From contig CALXDL010000051.1 in the NCBI GenBank assembly GCA_944387055.1, forward strand, positions 1-47,168: a stretch of 47,168 nt of DNA, read 5' to 3'. Every line of letters begins with the position of its first letter. The stretch's first letter is position 1. The notes below the pieces were generated by a model. It saw only the letters and a list, made by a program, of their open reading frames with translations, ran no database searches and had not been told where the DNA came from. Position numbers and translations under genes: made by a program. The DNA is from an uncultured Oscillospiraceae bacterium. Lineage in GTDB: Bacteria > Bacillota > Clostridia > Oscillospirales > Oscillospiraceae. Shown here piece after piece: positions 1-7,904 of this stretch.

Positions 1-2
1 GT

Positions 3-197
3 ATCATTGGAGAAAAGGCCTGTTCTTCAGGTGTGTGCCTGTACTTTGGTGTTGCAGTAATTAAATTATTATCATATACATCTCTGCCCTGTTATGAAAT
101 TTTAAAAAATAGCGAGAAATTAAGGCATTTTGAGATGCCTCCAAAAGTCACATTGAAAGCAATGGGAAGAGAAGAGGATCGGAAGAGAGGCAATTGA
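3..197 (+). CDS. C-terminal end of an unrecognised protein (cut by window edge)
   Basis: An open frame runs from the window edge to a TGA at 195-197 and encodes about 64 residues. The next gene starts three bases after the stop, so the two are probably co-transcribed. The visible tail has one hydrophobic stretch rich in V, L and C, then a charged K/R/E-rich end. I see no diagnostic motif and cannot name the family. Base composition is clearly more AT-rich than the genes after position 1000 and matches the acetyltransferase that follows, so both may belong to one acquired or unusual unit. The start lies outside the window. The frame could be fortuitous, but its tight coupling to the next start argues for a real gene. 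Confidence 0.45.
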   Translation: MIGEKACSSGVCLYFGVAVIKLLSYTSLPCYEILKNSEKLRHFEMPPKVTLKAMGREEDRKRGN

Positions 198-200
198 GTA

Positions 201-578
201 ATGGAATACAAAATTGATGATAAAATGCTAAAAGCACCTGAATTTGTTGCGTTTGTAAATAAGGTGTGGCCAGGAAATTATGACATAGATAAAACACGAG
301 GCGCTTTATCTAAAACCTTGAATATAACTGCTTATGATGGGGATGAACTCGTAGGCTGTCTGCGTATCCTGTCAGATGGTTACTTTTTTGGTACAATTAC
401 AGAGCTGCTTGTGCTGCCAGAGTATCAGAAGAAAGGAATTGGGAGCCGACTTCTCCAACTTGCTAGGGAGAGCACCCCGACCAGGCTATATTTTGGCTCA
501 CAGCCAGGGATTGAAGCATTTTATGAAAAGAATGGTTGTCAGAGAAGCCTGCAGTCCTATATCATAGAAAAGAAATAA
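201..578 (+). CDS. GNAT-family N-acetyltransferase
   Basis: This 125-residue protein has the size and layout of a compact single-domain GNAT enzyme, which moves an acetyl group from acetyl-CoA to an amine. The acetyl-CoA pyrophosphate loop is visible at residues 72-84 (LPEYQKKGIGSRL, the Q-x-x-G-x-G type). Before it is the usual beta strand (TITELLVLP), and after it a helix and a C-terminal strand with a Phe-Tyr pair (FYEKNGC). The purine-rich stretch 'gaagagaggcaa' just upstream gives a modest ribosome binding site, and the start lies three bases after the preceding stop, suggesting translational coupling. Composition is AT-rich relative to the rest of the window. The substrate cannot be told from sequence; small GNATs of this type acetylate proteins, polyamines or antibiotics. 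Confidence 0.85.
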   Translation: MEYKIDDKMLKAPEFVAFVNKVWPGNYDIDKTRGALSKTLNITAYDGDELVGCLRILSDGYFFGTITELLVLPEYQKKGIGSRLLQLARESTPTRLYFGSQPGIEAFYEKNGCQRSLQSYIIEKK

Positions 579-947
579 AAAGTGTATATCATCCTTAAAA
601 GACGAAGTGCTGTTGCAGGAGCCCTCATTCCCACAACGGCAGCTTTCATATTCTCTTGCGTCGGAAGCTGACCGGGCTGTTTTTGATGGCTGGTGATCTT
701 GACAGTATCGTTTTTAATATCCTCTGTTCATCAAGAGATCGTTTGTAAGGATCCGTGCAAAGTACGTTGGAAATGACCGCCAGCGTCTTTTCGAGTTGAT
801 CCTCAGAGGACTGTATAGATTTCAGGAATATCGGAACGCCGGAAAAGCAGAGAAGATCAGGTAAACGCACCAAGTTACTACACCATTTGCCCGTAGATCT
901 GCGTAGATTTACGAAGGACAGCGTGGGTTTTGGGCAAAACACAAAAA
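579..947. other. Intergenic region without a supported gene
   Basis: About 370 bases separate the acetyltransferase stop from the next promoter. The minus strand is open through much of it, and its last 50 or so codons (646-810) look faintly protein-like (charged, helix-forming), but there is no start, ribosome binding site or recognisable family. It may be the eroded end of a former gene. No terminator-like hairpin with a T-tract is evident after the acetyltransferase. Confidence 0.4.
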
Positions 948-977
948 TTGAAAAAAGCGCCGGAAAGCCTGTAATAT
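948..977 (+). promoter_or_regulatory. Probable sigma-A promoter of the phosphatase gene
   Basis: TTGAAA at 948-953 and TAATAT at 972-977 with an 18-base spacer lie 36 bases before the phosphatase start. The -35 matches 5 of 6 consensus positions and the -10 matches 4 of 6. An AGGAG sequence follows shortly before the ATG. Confidence 0.5.
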
Positions 978-1012
978 CAAGGTTTGAAGGCTTTTGAAGG
1001 GATATAGGAGAT

Positions 1013-1480
1013 ATGATAAAAATACTATTCATCTGCCACGGCAATATCTGTCGGAGCCCTATGGCGGAATTCGTGATGAGAGACCTGGTAGAGCGGGCAG
1101 GACTAGCTGACCGGTTCCAGATCGCGTCGGCAGCCACCAGCACGGAGGAGATCGGGCGGCCTGTATATCCGCCCGCCCGGCGGGAACTGGCCCGCCACGG
1201 GATCGGATGCGAGGGCAAACGGGCTCGTCAACTGCAGCAGGAGGACTATGAGCGGTGGGACCTGCTCATCGGGATGGATCGAGCGAACCTGCAGGGCATG
1301 CGCCGGATCTGCGGCGGAGACAGACAGGAGAAGCTCCACCTGCTGATGGACTATACCGCCCGCCCGGGCGAAGTGGCGGATCCCTGGTATACTGGGGATT
1401 TCGAGGCCACTTGGAAAGATGTGCGGGAGGGATGCGCGGGACTTTTCCTGGCGCTGACGGGGCAGGATCCTCCACTTTGA
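1013..1480 (+). CDS. Low-molecular-weight protein-tyrosine phosphatase
   Basis: This cytoplasmic 155-residue enzyme hydrolyses phosphotyrosine. The P-loop C-x5-R-S is at residues 8-15 (CHGNICRS), with the nucleophile Cys8 and the phosphate-binding Arg14. The general-acid Asp lies in the C-terminal D-P motif (VADPWY, Asp123). Length matches the family (about 150-160). Bacterial members often control exopolysaccharide synthesis together with a tyrosine kinase, or act on arginine phosphate (YwlE type), but no partner gene is present here. An AGGAG sequence precedes the ATG. The next gene, nrdD, is 200 bases downstream with its own regulatory sites, so this gene is probably monocistronic. Confidence 0.92.
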   Translation: MIKILFICHGNICRSPMAEFVMRDLVERAGLADRFQIASAATSTEEIGRPVYPPARRELARHGIGCEGKRARQLQQEDYERWDLLIGMDRANLQGMRRICGGDRQEKLHLLMDYTARPGEVADPWYTGDFEATWKDVREGCAGLFLALTGQDPPL

Positions 1481-1628
1481 TCGGTCCGGTCCCGCGCACC
1501 GGCCAGGGAGTCCTCGCCGCACAGATGCATCGGCGTTTTGACGGGGGAGCAGCCTTGTGTCTCCCATGAGACGCTCATGCGGCACAAAATGTACAAACTA
1601 TGAAGATCGTTGCTTTTGCCACTTTTAA

Positions 1629-1675
1629 TGACCATATCTTGTGTGGTAAAATAGCTCCAACACAAAATATATAAA
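1629..1675 (+). promoter_or_regulatory. Tandem NrdR-box-like operators upstream of nrdD
   Basis: Two 16-base stretches resemble the NrdR consensus ACACWATATATWGTGT: 1629-1644 (right half ATATCTTGTGT intact, about 12 of 16 matches) and 1660-1675 (left half ACACAAAATATAT intact, about 11 of 16). Their starts are 31 bases apart, about three helical turns, which is the spacing expected for paired NrdR boxes. They sit 24-70 bases before the nrdD start. NrdR represses ribonucleotide reductase operons in response to dATP/ATP; nrdR itself is not in this window. Confidence 0.6.
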
Positions 1676-1698
1676 ATGGAGCGGAGTAGGTGTCCACA

Positions 1699-3897
1699 AT
1701 GAAAGTAATCAAACGGAACGGGACAGAGGTCGTTTTCGATATCACGAAGATCATGGCGGCCATCGCGAAGGCCAATGGCAGTGTGGAGGAGAAGATCCGC
1801 ATGACGCCGATGCAGATCCAGCGGATCGCCGAGTCGGTGGAGCTGAGCTGCCAGAAGATGAACCGCTCTCCATCCGTGGAGGAGATCCAGGACCTGGTGG
1901 AATATCAGATCATGGCCCACGGCGCTTTCGAGGTGGCGAAAAATTACATCACCTACCGCTATACCCGGTCTCTGGTGCGCAAGAGCAACACCACCGATGA
2001 GAAGATCCTCAGCCTCATCGAGTGCTGCAACGAGGAGGCCAAGCAAGAGAACTCCAACAAGAACCCGGTGGTGAACTCCACCCAGCGGGACTATATGGCC
2101 GGCGAGGTCTCCAGAGACCTGAGCGAGCGGCTGTTGCTTCCCGCTGACATCGTGGAGGCCCACCGGGAAGGCATCATCCACTTCCATGACTCGGATTATT
2201 ACGCCCAGCACATGCACAACTGCGATCTGGTGAACCTGGAGGACATGCTGCAAAACGGCACCGTCATCACGGACACTCTGATCGAGCGGCCTCACAGCTT
2301 CTCCACCGCCTGCAACATCGCCACTCAGATCATCGCCCAGGTGGCCTCGAACCAGTATGGCGGCCAGTCCATCTCTCTGGCTCATCTGGCCCCCTTCGTG
2401 GATGTGAGCCGGAAAAAGATCCGCGGCGTCGTCGAGCAGGAGATGGAGAGCCTGGGCATCCAGCCCTCTCGGGAGAAGATCGAGGAGCTGGTGGAGACCC
2501 GCCTGCGGGACGAGGTCCGCCGTGGCGTCCAGACCATCCAGTACCAGGTGCTGACACTGCTGACCACCAACGGCCAGGCTCCCTTCGTCACCGTGTTCAT
2601 GTATCTGGGAGAGGCCAAGAACGAGCAGGAGAAGAAGGATCTGGCCCTCATCATCGAGGAGACGCTGGAACAGCGCTATCAGGGCGTGAAGAACGAGAAG
2701 GGCGTGTGGATCACGCCCGCCTTCCCCAAGCTGATCTATGTGCTGGAGGAGGACAATATCCACGAGGATTCCCCCTACTGGTATCTGACGAAGCTGGCAG
2801 CCAAGTGTACCGCCCGCCGCATGGTGCCTGACTACATCTCCGCCAAGAAGATGCTGGAGCTCAAGGGGGATGTGTATACCTGCATGGGCTGCCGCTCCTT
2901 CCTGACGCCGGACCGCTTCACGGATGCCGGCATCGGCAACATCGCCAATGCCGGGAATTACGAGCCGGGCAAGCACAAGTATTACGGCCGCTTCAACCAG
3001 GGCGTGGTGACCATCAACCTCCCCGACGTGGCCCTCTCTTCCGGCGGCGACCTGGACAAGTTCTGGAAGATATTCGACGAGCGGCTGGAGCTGTGCCACC
3101 GGGCCTTGATGTGCCGCCACGAGCGGCTGAAGGGGACGGTGTCCGACGTGGCCCCCATCCTGTGGCAGTACGGCGCCTGCGCCCGGCTGAAGAAGGGCGA
3201 GACCATCGACAAGCTGCTCTACTACGGCTACTCCACCATCTCCCTGGGGTACGCCGGCCTCTATGAGTGCGTGAAGTACATGACCGGGAAGAGCCACACG
3301 GACCCCTCCGCCACCCCCTTCGCCCTGCAGGTGATGCAGCACATGAACGACGCCTGCAAGAAGTGGAAGGAGGAGAGCGACATCGACTTCTCCCTCTACG
3401 GCACGCCGCTGGAGTCCACCACCTATAAATTCGCCAAGTGTCTCCAGCGCCGGTTCGGCATCATCGAAGGGGTCACCGACAAGAGCTACATCACCAACAG
3501 CTACCATGTCCATGTGACAGAGGACATCAACGCCTTCGAGAAGCTCAAGTTCGAAGCCCAGTTCCAGGCCCTGTCCCCCGGCGGCGCCATCAGTTATGTG
3601 GAAGTGCCGGACATGCAGGACAATCTGGAGGCGGTGCTCCAGGTGATGAAGTTCATCTATGACAACATCATCTACGCGGAGCTCAACACCAAGAGCGATT
3701 ATTGCCAGGTCTGCGGCTGGGATGGTGAGATCCAGATCGTGGAGGAGAACGGGAAGCTCGTCTGGAAGTGTCCCAAGTGCGGAAACACGGACCAGGACAA
3801 GATGAACGTGGCCCGGCGGACCTGCGGCTATATCGGGACCCAGTTCTGGAACCAGGGGCGGACCCAGGAGATCCGAGACCGGGTGCTGCATCTGTAA
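1699..3897 (+). CDS. nrdD: Anaerobic (class III) ribonucleoside-triphosphate reductase
   Basis: This glycyl-radical enzyme reduces ribonucleoside triphosphates to deoxyribonucleotides under anaerobic conditions. The first 90 or so residues form an ATP-cone domain (starting MKVIKRNGTEVVFD) for allosteric control. The catalytic barrel follows, and near the C-terminus are the zinc cysteines (YCQVC and WKCPKCG) and the glycyl-radical loop RRTCGYIG, with the radical Gly near residue 710 of 732. I chose the ATG at 1699 because AGTAGGTG (1685-1692) is a good Shine-Dalgarno six bases upstream; an in-frame GTG at 1690 would add three residues. Its activase gene nrdG follows after an unusual hairpin-rich spacer. 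Paired NrdR-like boxes lie upstream. Confidence 0.97.
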   Translation: MKVIKRNGTEVVFDITKIMAAIAKANGSVEEKIRMTPMQIQRIAESVELSCQKMNRSPSVEEIQDLVEYQIMAHGAFEVAKNYITYRYTRSLVRKSNTTDEKILSLIECCNEEAKQENSNKNPVVNSTQRDYMAGEVSRDLSERLLLPADIVEAHREGIIHFHDSDYYAQHMHNCDLVNLEDMLQNGTVITDTLIERPHSFSTACNIATQIIAQVASNQYGGQSISLAHLAPFVDVSRKKIRGVVEQEMESLGIQPSREKIEELVETRLRDEVRRGVQTIQYQVLTLLTTNGQAPFVTVFMYLGEAKNEQEKKDLALIIEETLEQRYQGVKNEKGVWITPAFPKLIYVLEEDNIHEDSPYWYLTKLAAKCTARRMVPDYISAKKMLELKGDVYTCMGCRSFLTPDRFTDAGIGNIANAGNYEPGKHKYYGRFNQGVVTINLPDVALSSGGDLDKFWKIFDERLELCHRALMCRHERLKGTVSDVAPILWQYGACARLKKGETIDKLLYYGYSTISLGYAGLYECVKYMTGKSHTDPSATPFALQVMQHMNDACKKWKEESDIDFSLYGTPLESTTYKFAKCLQRRFGIIEGVTDKSYITNSYHVHVTEDINAFEKLKFEAQFQALSPGGAISYVEVPDMQDNLEAVLQVMKFIYDNIIYAELNTKSDYCQVCGWDGEIQIVEENGKLVWKCPKCGNTDQDKMNVARRTCGYIGTQFWNQGRTQEIRDRVLHL

Positions 3898-4160
3898 GCA
3901 CTCTAGGGGGGGACTGCGTCCCCCCCCCCTAGATACGCAAGGGCGCGCCGCTGTGCGGCACAGCCCTTGCGATGGCCCCCTCGCCCGCTCGCGGAGCGGG
4001 CGGATCCTCCCCCGAAAGGCAAGCCTTTCGGAGGAAGGGATGCGGCTTGCCGCGCGCACTCGCTGCGCTCGCACATTTGCAAGCCGAGCGGTGTTTTTCC
4101 CGAGGTGCAGGACCCCGGGAAAAACGATTGGATTCTGTTACGTGTCTGTGGACACGTAAT
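3898..4160. repeat. Tract of consecutive perfect inverted repeats between nrdD and nrdG
   Basis: At least six perfect hairpins follow one another: 3903-3912/3923-3932 (CTAGGGGGGG arm), 3937-3944/3963-3970 with an inner 5-bp stem, 3982-3990/3994-4002 (CGCCCGCTC arm), 4012-4020/4023-4031 (CCGAAAGGC arm), 4093-4102/4116-4125 (GTTTTTCCCG arm) and 4138-4146/4151-4159 (TTACGTGTC arm). A smaller GCGGC/GCCGC pair is at 4042-4053. The last hairpin ends two bases before the nrdG ribosome binding site. None has a clean T-tract, so this looks more like a palindromic intergenic repeat than an ordinary terminator. The tract also happens to be open in frame with nrdG. Confidence 0.75.
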
Positions 4161-4173
4161 TGGGAGGACCACC

Positions 4174-4713
4174 ATGTACTACGGCGAGATCAAAGACTGC
4201 GACATCGCCAACGGCGAGGGGGTGCGGGTGAGCTTGTTCGTCTCCGGCTGCACCAACCACTGCAAGGGCTGCTTCCAGCCGCAGACCTGGGCCTTCGACT
4301 ATGGGCAGCCCTTCACGCAGGAGACGGAGCAGCAGCTGCTGACCATGCTGGCCCCTAGTTATATCAATGGACTGACGGTGCTGGGCGGTGAGCCCTTCGA
4401 GCCGGAGAACCAGCGGACGCTGGTCCCGTTCCTGCGGCGGGTGCGGGCGGCTTATCCGGAGAAAGACATCTGGGCGTTCTCCGGCTTCACCTATGAGGAG
4501 CTGACCTGTGACGGCAGCCATCCCCGCTGCGAAGTGACGGATGAGATGCTCTCTTTGCTAAACGTGTTGGTGGACGGACGCTTCGTGGAGGAGCTGAAGG
4601 ACATCTCCCTGCGCTTCCGGGGCAGCGCCAATCAGCGGCTCATCGATCTGGACGCGACGCGCCGGACAGGGGGGCTGTGCCTGCTCCCGGAGAGGGACCG
4701 GGGGAGAGGATGA
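4174..4713 (+). CDS. nrdG: Anaerobic ribonucleotide reductase activating protein (radical SAM)
   Basis: NrdG uses S-adenosylmethionine and a 4Fe-4S cluster to create the glycyl radical on NrdD. The radical-SAM cysteines are in CTNHCKGC (C-x3-C-x2-C, residues 26-33), and the SAM-binding GGEPF motif follows near residue 71. At 179 residues it has typical family length. The start is fixed by GGGAGG at 4162-4167, seven bases before the ATG. Reading further upstream would run into the hairpin tract, which is open in the same frame but does not encode NrdG-like sequence. The C-terminus is followed at once by a 20-bp perfect hairpin. Activator and reductase form one functional pair and probably one operon, though the hairpin tract may lower nrdG expression relative to nrdD. 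Confidence 0.95.
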   Translation: MYYGEIKDCDIANGEGVRVSLFVSGCTNHCKGCFQPQTWAFDYGQPFTQETEQQLLTMLAPSYINGLTVLGGEPFEPENQRTLVPFLRRVRAAYPEKDIWAFSGFTYEELTCDGSHPRCEVTDEMLSLLNVLVDGRFVEELKDISLRFRGSANQRLIDLDATRRTGGLCLLPERDRGRG

Positions 4714-4720
4714 GCAGCAG

Positions 4721-4767
4721 ACAGGGCAGAGGAGCGGCAGCATTTTGCTGCCGCTCCTCTGCCCTGT
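4721..4767 (+). terminator. 20-bp perfect hairpin after nrdG
   Basis: The arms 4721-4740 and 4748-4767 are perfectly complementary around a 7-base loop (CATTTTG), beginning seven bases after the nrdG stop. There is no T-tract after the stem; the only T-run is in the loop. It is likely a terminator or 3'-end-stabilising structure. Confidence 0.6.
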
Positions 4768-5265
4768 CCAGCGCCTTCCTTGCTTACGATCTCCCGCTGG
4801 ACGGGCGATGCGGTGCTGTCATCAGGATAAGAGACATCCGACAGCAGATAGATGGCAGTTCTATATTTTATATAATGTATAATGTAATGTGCCATCGAAC
4901 AGGGACGATCCCTTTGCGATGGGAACATGTCCATGGCGGGAGTCCGTTTTGCCGGAGCGATCCATCAGAGATATCCCGGATTGTCATCCGGGCTCCTGGA
5001 CGGACCTGGAGCGTCCCTCGTGCCGCCTTGCGGCGTATGTTGACGAAGTGGAGGCCGCGAGATATTGGCCATACACAGCAAGCGGCAGCCCTCCAAAGGA
5101 AGGAGGCTGCCGCTTATCAGATACCCAGTGCGCTCATGTCATGCTGCGGTGCATCCCGTGTGACCCTGCGGGAAACGCCGGTCTTGAGGCCGCCCATCAG
5201 CCTTCCTGCTGGATCTGGAGGACGCTCCGGTGTGCGTCCGATGAGCGGAGAGCAGGCGGGCTGCC
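4768..5265. other. Convergent intergenic region with one hairpin
   Basis: About 500 bases lie between nrdG and the end of the liv operon. An AT-rich patch at 4861-4886 contains TATAATG twice in tandem but no fitting -35. A hairpin at 5080-5090/5105-5115 (AAGCGGCAGCC arm, plus a short inner stem) lies about 150 bases beyond the livF stop and may end the minus-strand liv transcript. Open frames here lack ribosome binding sites and protein-like composition. Confidence 0.5.
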
Positions 5266-5976
5266 TCAGCCGCCCAGATAGGCCTTCTTGATATCGGGGG
5301 AGGCCAACAGCTCCGCGCCCGTGCCAGAGGCCACGACGCGCCCGGTCTCCAGCACATAGCCGCGGTCGGCGACGGACAGTGCCGCTTGGGCGTTCTGTTC
5401 CACCAGCAAGATCGTGGTGCCCGACTTGTGGAGAGAGCGGATGATCTGGAATATCTGCTCCACCAGGATGGGGGCAAGGCCCATGGAGGGCTCATCCAGC
5501 ATCAGCAGCTTGGGATGGCTCATGAGGGCCCGGCCCATGGCCAGCATCTGCTGCTCGCCGCCGGAGAGGGTCCCGGCCACCTGCTTGCGCCGCTCCTGGA
5601 GACGGGGGAACTGTTGGTATACGCGGTCCAGGTCTGCTTCCAAACTGGCGCCGGGCTGGGTATAGGCGCCCATCTCCAGGTTTTCCTGGACGGTCATCTG
5701 CAAAAAGACCCGCCGCCCTTCCGGGACCAGGGCCAATCCCTTGGAGACGATCTTATGGGGCGGCACCTTCCCCAGCGGTCCATCCAGGAAGGAGATGGAG
5801 CCGCTCCGGCTGTGGAGCAGGCCCGCGATGGTGTTCAGGGTGGTGGATTTCCCGGCGCCGTTGGCACCGATCAGCGTCACGATCTCCCCCTGCTCCACTT
5901 GGAAAGAGACGCCCTTGACCGCATGGATGCTGCCGTAGAAGACGTTGAGGTCCTCGACTTTCAATATCGTTCCCAT
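5266..5976 (-). CDS. livF: Branched-chain amino acid ABC transporter ATP-binding protein LivF
   Basis: This is the second ATPase of a LivFGHMK-type importer for leucine, isoleucine and valine or related amino acids. It works at the cytoplasmic face of the membrane. Walker A is GANGAGKST (near residue 37), followed by the LivF-typical PEGRRVF segment, the signature LSGGEQQM, and Walker B LLMLDEPSMGL with the catalytic Glu. The switch His of most ABC proteins appears here as Glu-Gln in LLVEQNAQ, as in other LivF proteins. Length is 236 residues, as expected. It is the last gene of the minus-strand operon, three bases after livG. The family imports amino acids, but some members carry amides or urea, so the exact cargo is inferred. 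Confidence 0.93.
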   Translation of the reverse strand: MGTILKVEDLNVFYGSIHAVKGVSFQVEQGEIVTLIGANGAGKSTTLNTIAGLLHSRSGSISFLDGPLGKVPPHKIVSKGLALVPEGRRVFLQMTVQENLEMGAYTQPGASLEADLDRVYQQFPRLQERRKQVAGTLSGGEQQMLAMGRALMSHPKLLMLDEPSMGLAPILVEQIFQIIRSLHKSGTTILLVEQNAQAALSVADRGYVLETGRVVASGTGAELLASPDIKKAYLGG

Positions 5977-5979
5977 GCC

Positions 5980-6813
5980 TTACGCCTCCTTCTGCTTGCC
6001 CAGATATGCCTCGATGACGGCTGGGTCAGATTGGATATCCGCCGGACTGCCCTTTGCGATGATGCGGCCGAAGTTGAGCACACAGATGCCTTCGCAGATG
6101 TTCATCACCAGGTTCATGTCGTGCTCGATGAGCAGCACAGCGATCTGGAACATGTCGCGGATCTTGCGGATGTTCTCCATGAGCTCCGCCGTCTCTGAGG
6201 GGTTCATGCCTGCTGCCGGCTCATCCAGCAGCAGCAGGGAGGGGTTCGTGGCCAAGGCCCGGACGATCTCTAGGCGGCGCTGAGCACCGTAGGGGAGAGA
6301 GCCGGCCTGGACGCCCGCCAGATCCTGCATATCGAAGATGGAGAGCAGCTCCAAGGCCCGCTCGTGGGCGACCTTCTCCTCTTTCCAGAAACCAGGCAGG
6401 CGGAAGATGCCGCTCCACATGCCATAGTGCATCTGAGCGTCCATGCCCACTTTCACATTGTCCTCTACAGAGAGTTTGTCGAACAGGCGGATGTTCTGGA
6501 ACGTCCGGGCGATGCCCGCCCGGTTCACCTGCGCGGTGTTCATGCTGTGGGTGTCCTGGCCGTCCAGCAGGATGGTGCCCTTGGTGGGCTGATAGACTTT
6601 GGTGAGCAGGTTGAACACTGTGGTCTTGCCGGCACCGTTGGGGCCGATGAGGCCGGCAATCTCCGTGCGGCCGATGGTCAGGCGGAAATCCTCCACCGCT
6701 TTCAGTCCGCCGAAGGTGATCCCCAGGTCGATGCACTCCAGGATGGGGGACTTATCGACGTCCCGATCCGGCACCATGGCGCCGGAGGGGACAGGGACGA
6801 GCTTGGAAAACAT
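5980..6813 (-). CDS. livG: Branched-chain amino acid ABC transporter ATP-binding protein LivG
   Basis: This is the first ATPase of the liv importer, 277 residues. Walker A is GPNGAGKTT, the signature region is the LivG-typical YGAQRRLEIVRAL, Walker B is LLLLDEPAAGMN, and the switch region is LLIEHDMNLVM with His. The C-terminus carries the short branched-chain-transporter tail ending in VIEAYLG. The N-terminus has about 25 extra residues before the ABC core (core begins ILECIDLGITFGG), longer than in E. coli LivG. An AGGAGG sequence precedes the ATG at 6813, and the livM stop lies one base upstream. The close spacing to livM and livF indicates one operon. Confidence 0.93.
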   Translation of the reverse strand: MFSKLVPVPSGAMVPDRDVDKSPILECIDLGITFGGLKAVEDFRLTIGRTEIAGLIGPNGAGKTTVFNLLTKVYQPTKGTILLDGQDTHSMNTAQVNRAGIARTFQNIRLFDKLSVEDNVKVGMDAQMHYGMWSGIFRLPGFWKEEKVAHERALELLSIFDMQDLAGVQAGSLPYGAQRRLEIVRALATNPSLLLLDEPAAGMNPSETAELMENIRKIRDMFQIAVLLIEHDMNLVMNICEGICVLNFGRIIAKGSPADIQSDPAVIEAYLGKQKEA

Positions 6814-6814
6814 A

Positions 6815-7894
6815 TCAGAGCGCCTCCTTTCCAGGCCGCTTGCCAGAGAGGGCGGCCAGGATCCTGTCCCGGTATGCCCGCAGGGTGGGGTCGTTGGTGA
6901 GCAGCATCACCAGGATCAGCACGATCGCATACACCAGCATCCGATAGTCCGCGAAGCTCCGCAGGGCCTCAGGGAGGATGGTGAGGGCCGCGGCGGCCAC
7001 GATGGAGCCCAGCATGTTCCCAAGGCCCCCCAGCACCACGAACACCAGGATGAGGATGGACGTGTTGAAATCGAACTTCGTAGCTTGGAGAGAGGAGAAG
7101 TTCAGGCCATACAGAGCGCCTGCGGCACCTGCCAGGGCGGCGGAGGTGACGAAGGCCATCATCTTATAGCGCGTGAGGTCCAATCCCACGCTCTCAGCGG
7201 CGATGGCGTTGTCCCGCAGGGCCATGATCGCCCGGCCGGCCCGGCTGCTGCGCAGGTTCAGGACCACGAACAGCGTGATCATCACCAGGAGGAAGCCTGC
7301 GGTGAAAGTGGCGATGGTGGTGACGCCGGCGCTTCCCTGGGCGCCTTTGATGATGGCGATCCCGTCTGCCTCCAGGCCCAGGTCGGCGATGGTCTTGTTC
7401 CCCGTGAGGTTCAGCGCCAGATGGAGCCCGTGGCTGTCCCAGCCCACCAGCAGGCAGTTCACCAGCTCTTTGATGATCTCACCGAAGGCCAGCGTCACGA
7501 TGGCCAGATAGTCGCCCCGCAGCCTCAGCACCGGTGTGCCGATGAGGACGCCTGCCACGGCCGCGGTCCCGGCGCCTACCAGCATGGCGACGGCCAGCCG
7601 GAGGGGGGCGGCGGGGATGGCGCTCTGGAGGCTCATGGCCGCGATGACGCCGGAAAAAGCGCCAACGCTCATGAAGCCCGCATGGCCCAGAGACAGTTCG
7701 CCCAGGATGCCCACGGTCAGGTTCAGGGACACCGCCATGGACACATAGCAACAGATGGGCACCAGCTGTCCGGTCAGAGAGCGGGAGAGGTGGCCGCCGT
7801 CCCGCAGCACCAGCAGGACCACATAAGCGAGGATGACGGCTCCATAGGTGAGGAGGTCCATACGGGTGGAACATTTCATCGTCAGTTTCTTCAT
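6815..7894 (-). CDS. livM: Branched-chain amino acid ABC transporter permease LivM
   Basis: This is an integral membrane subunit of the liv importer, about 359 residues with some nine or ten hydrophobic segments. The family segment RLRGDYLAIVTLAFGEI is clear and is followed by the LivM pattern in which a Gly-rich region precedes LTRYKMMAFVTSAALAGAAGA. I placed the start at the ATG at 7894 (MKKLTMKCS), because GAGGTGG lies just upstream. A longer frame to 7924 would overlap livH and lacks a ribosome binding site. The livH stop is ten bases upstream. The C-terminal tail is basic, as expected at the cytoplasmic side. It pairs with LivH to form the translocation path. Confidence 0.92.
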   Translation of the reverse strand: MKKLTMKCSTRMDLLTYGAVILAYVVLLVLRDGGHLSRSLTGQLVPICCYVSMAVSLNLTVGILGELSLGHAGFMSVGAFSGVIAAMSLQSAIPAAPLRLAVAMLVGAGTAAVAGVLIGTPVLRLRGDYLAIVTLAFGEIIKELVNCLLVGWDSHGLHLALNLTGNKTIADLGLEADGIAIIKGAQGSAGVTTIATFTAGFLLVMITLFVVLNLRSSRAGRAIMALRDNAIAAESVGLDLTRYKMMAFVTSAALAGAAGALYGLNFSSLQATKFDFNTSILILVFVVLGGLGNMLGSIVAAAALTILPEALRSFADYRMLVYAIVLILVMLLTNDPTLRAYRDRILAALSGKRPGKEAL

Positions 7895-7904
7895 GATGGC
7901 CACC

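Noticed and set aside
646-1218. 190-residue minus-strand frame overlapping the phosphatase
   Set aside because: Its first half is antisense to the phosphatase gene and it lacks a start signal. Only its last 50 or so codons look slightly protein-like, not enough to call a gene.
1351-4074. 907-residue open frame on the minus strand across nrdD
   Set aside because: It is antisense to a clear NrdD gene. Its Leu/Val/His/Gly-rich composition is what the complement of GC-ending codons gives, and it has no ribosome binding site or motifs.
4677-5291. 204-residue plus-strand frame after nrdG
   Set aside because: It runs through the terminator hairpin and into the antisense of livF; no ribosome binding site and no protein-like pattern.
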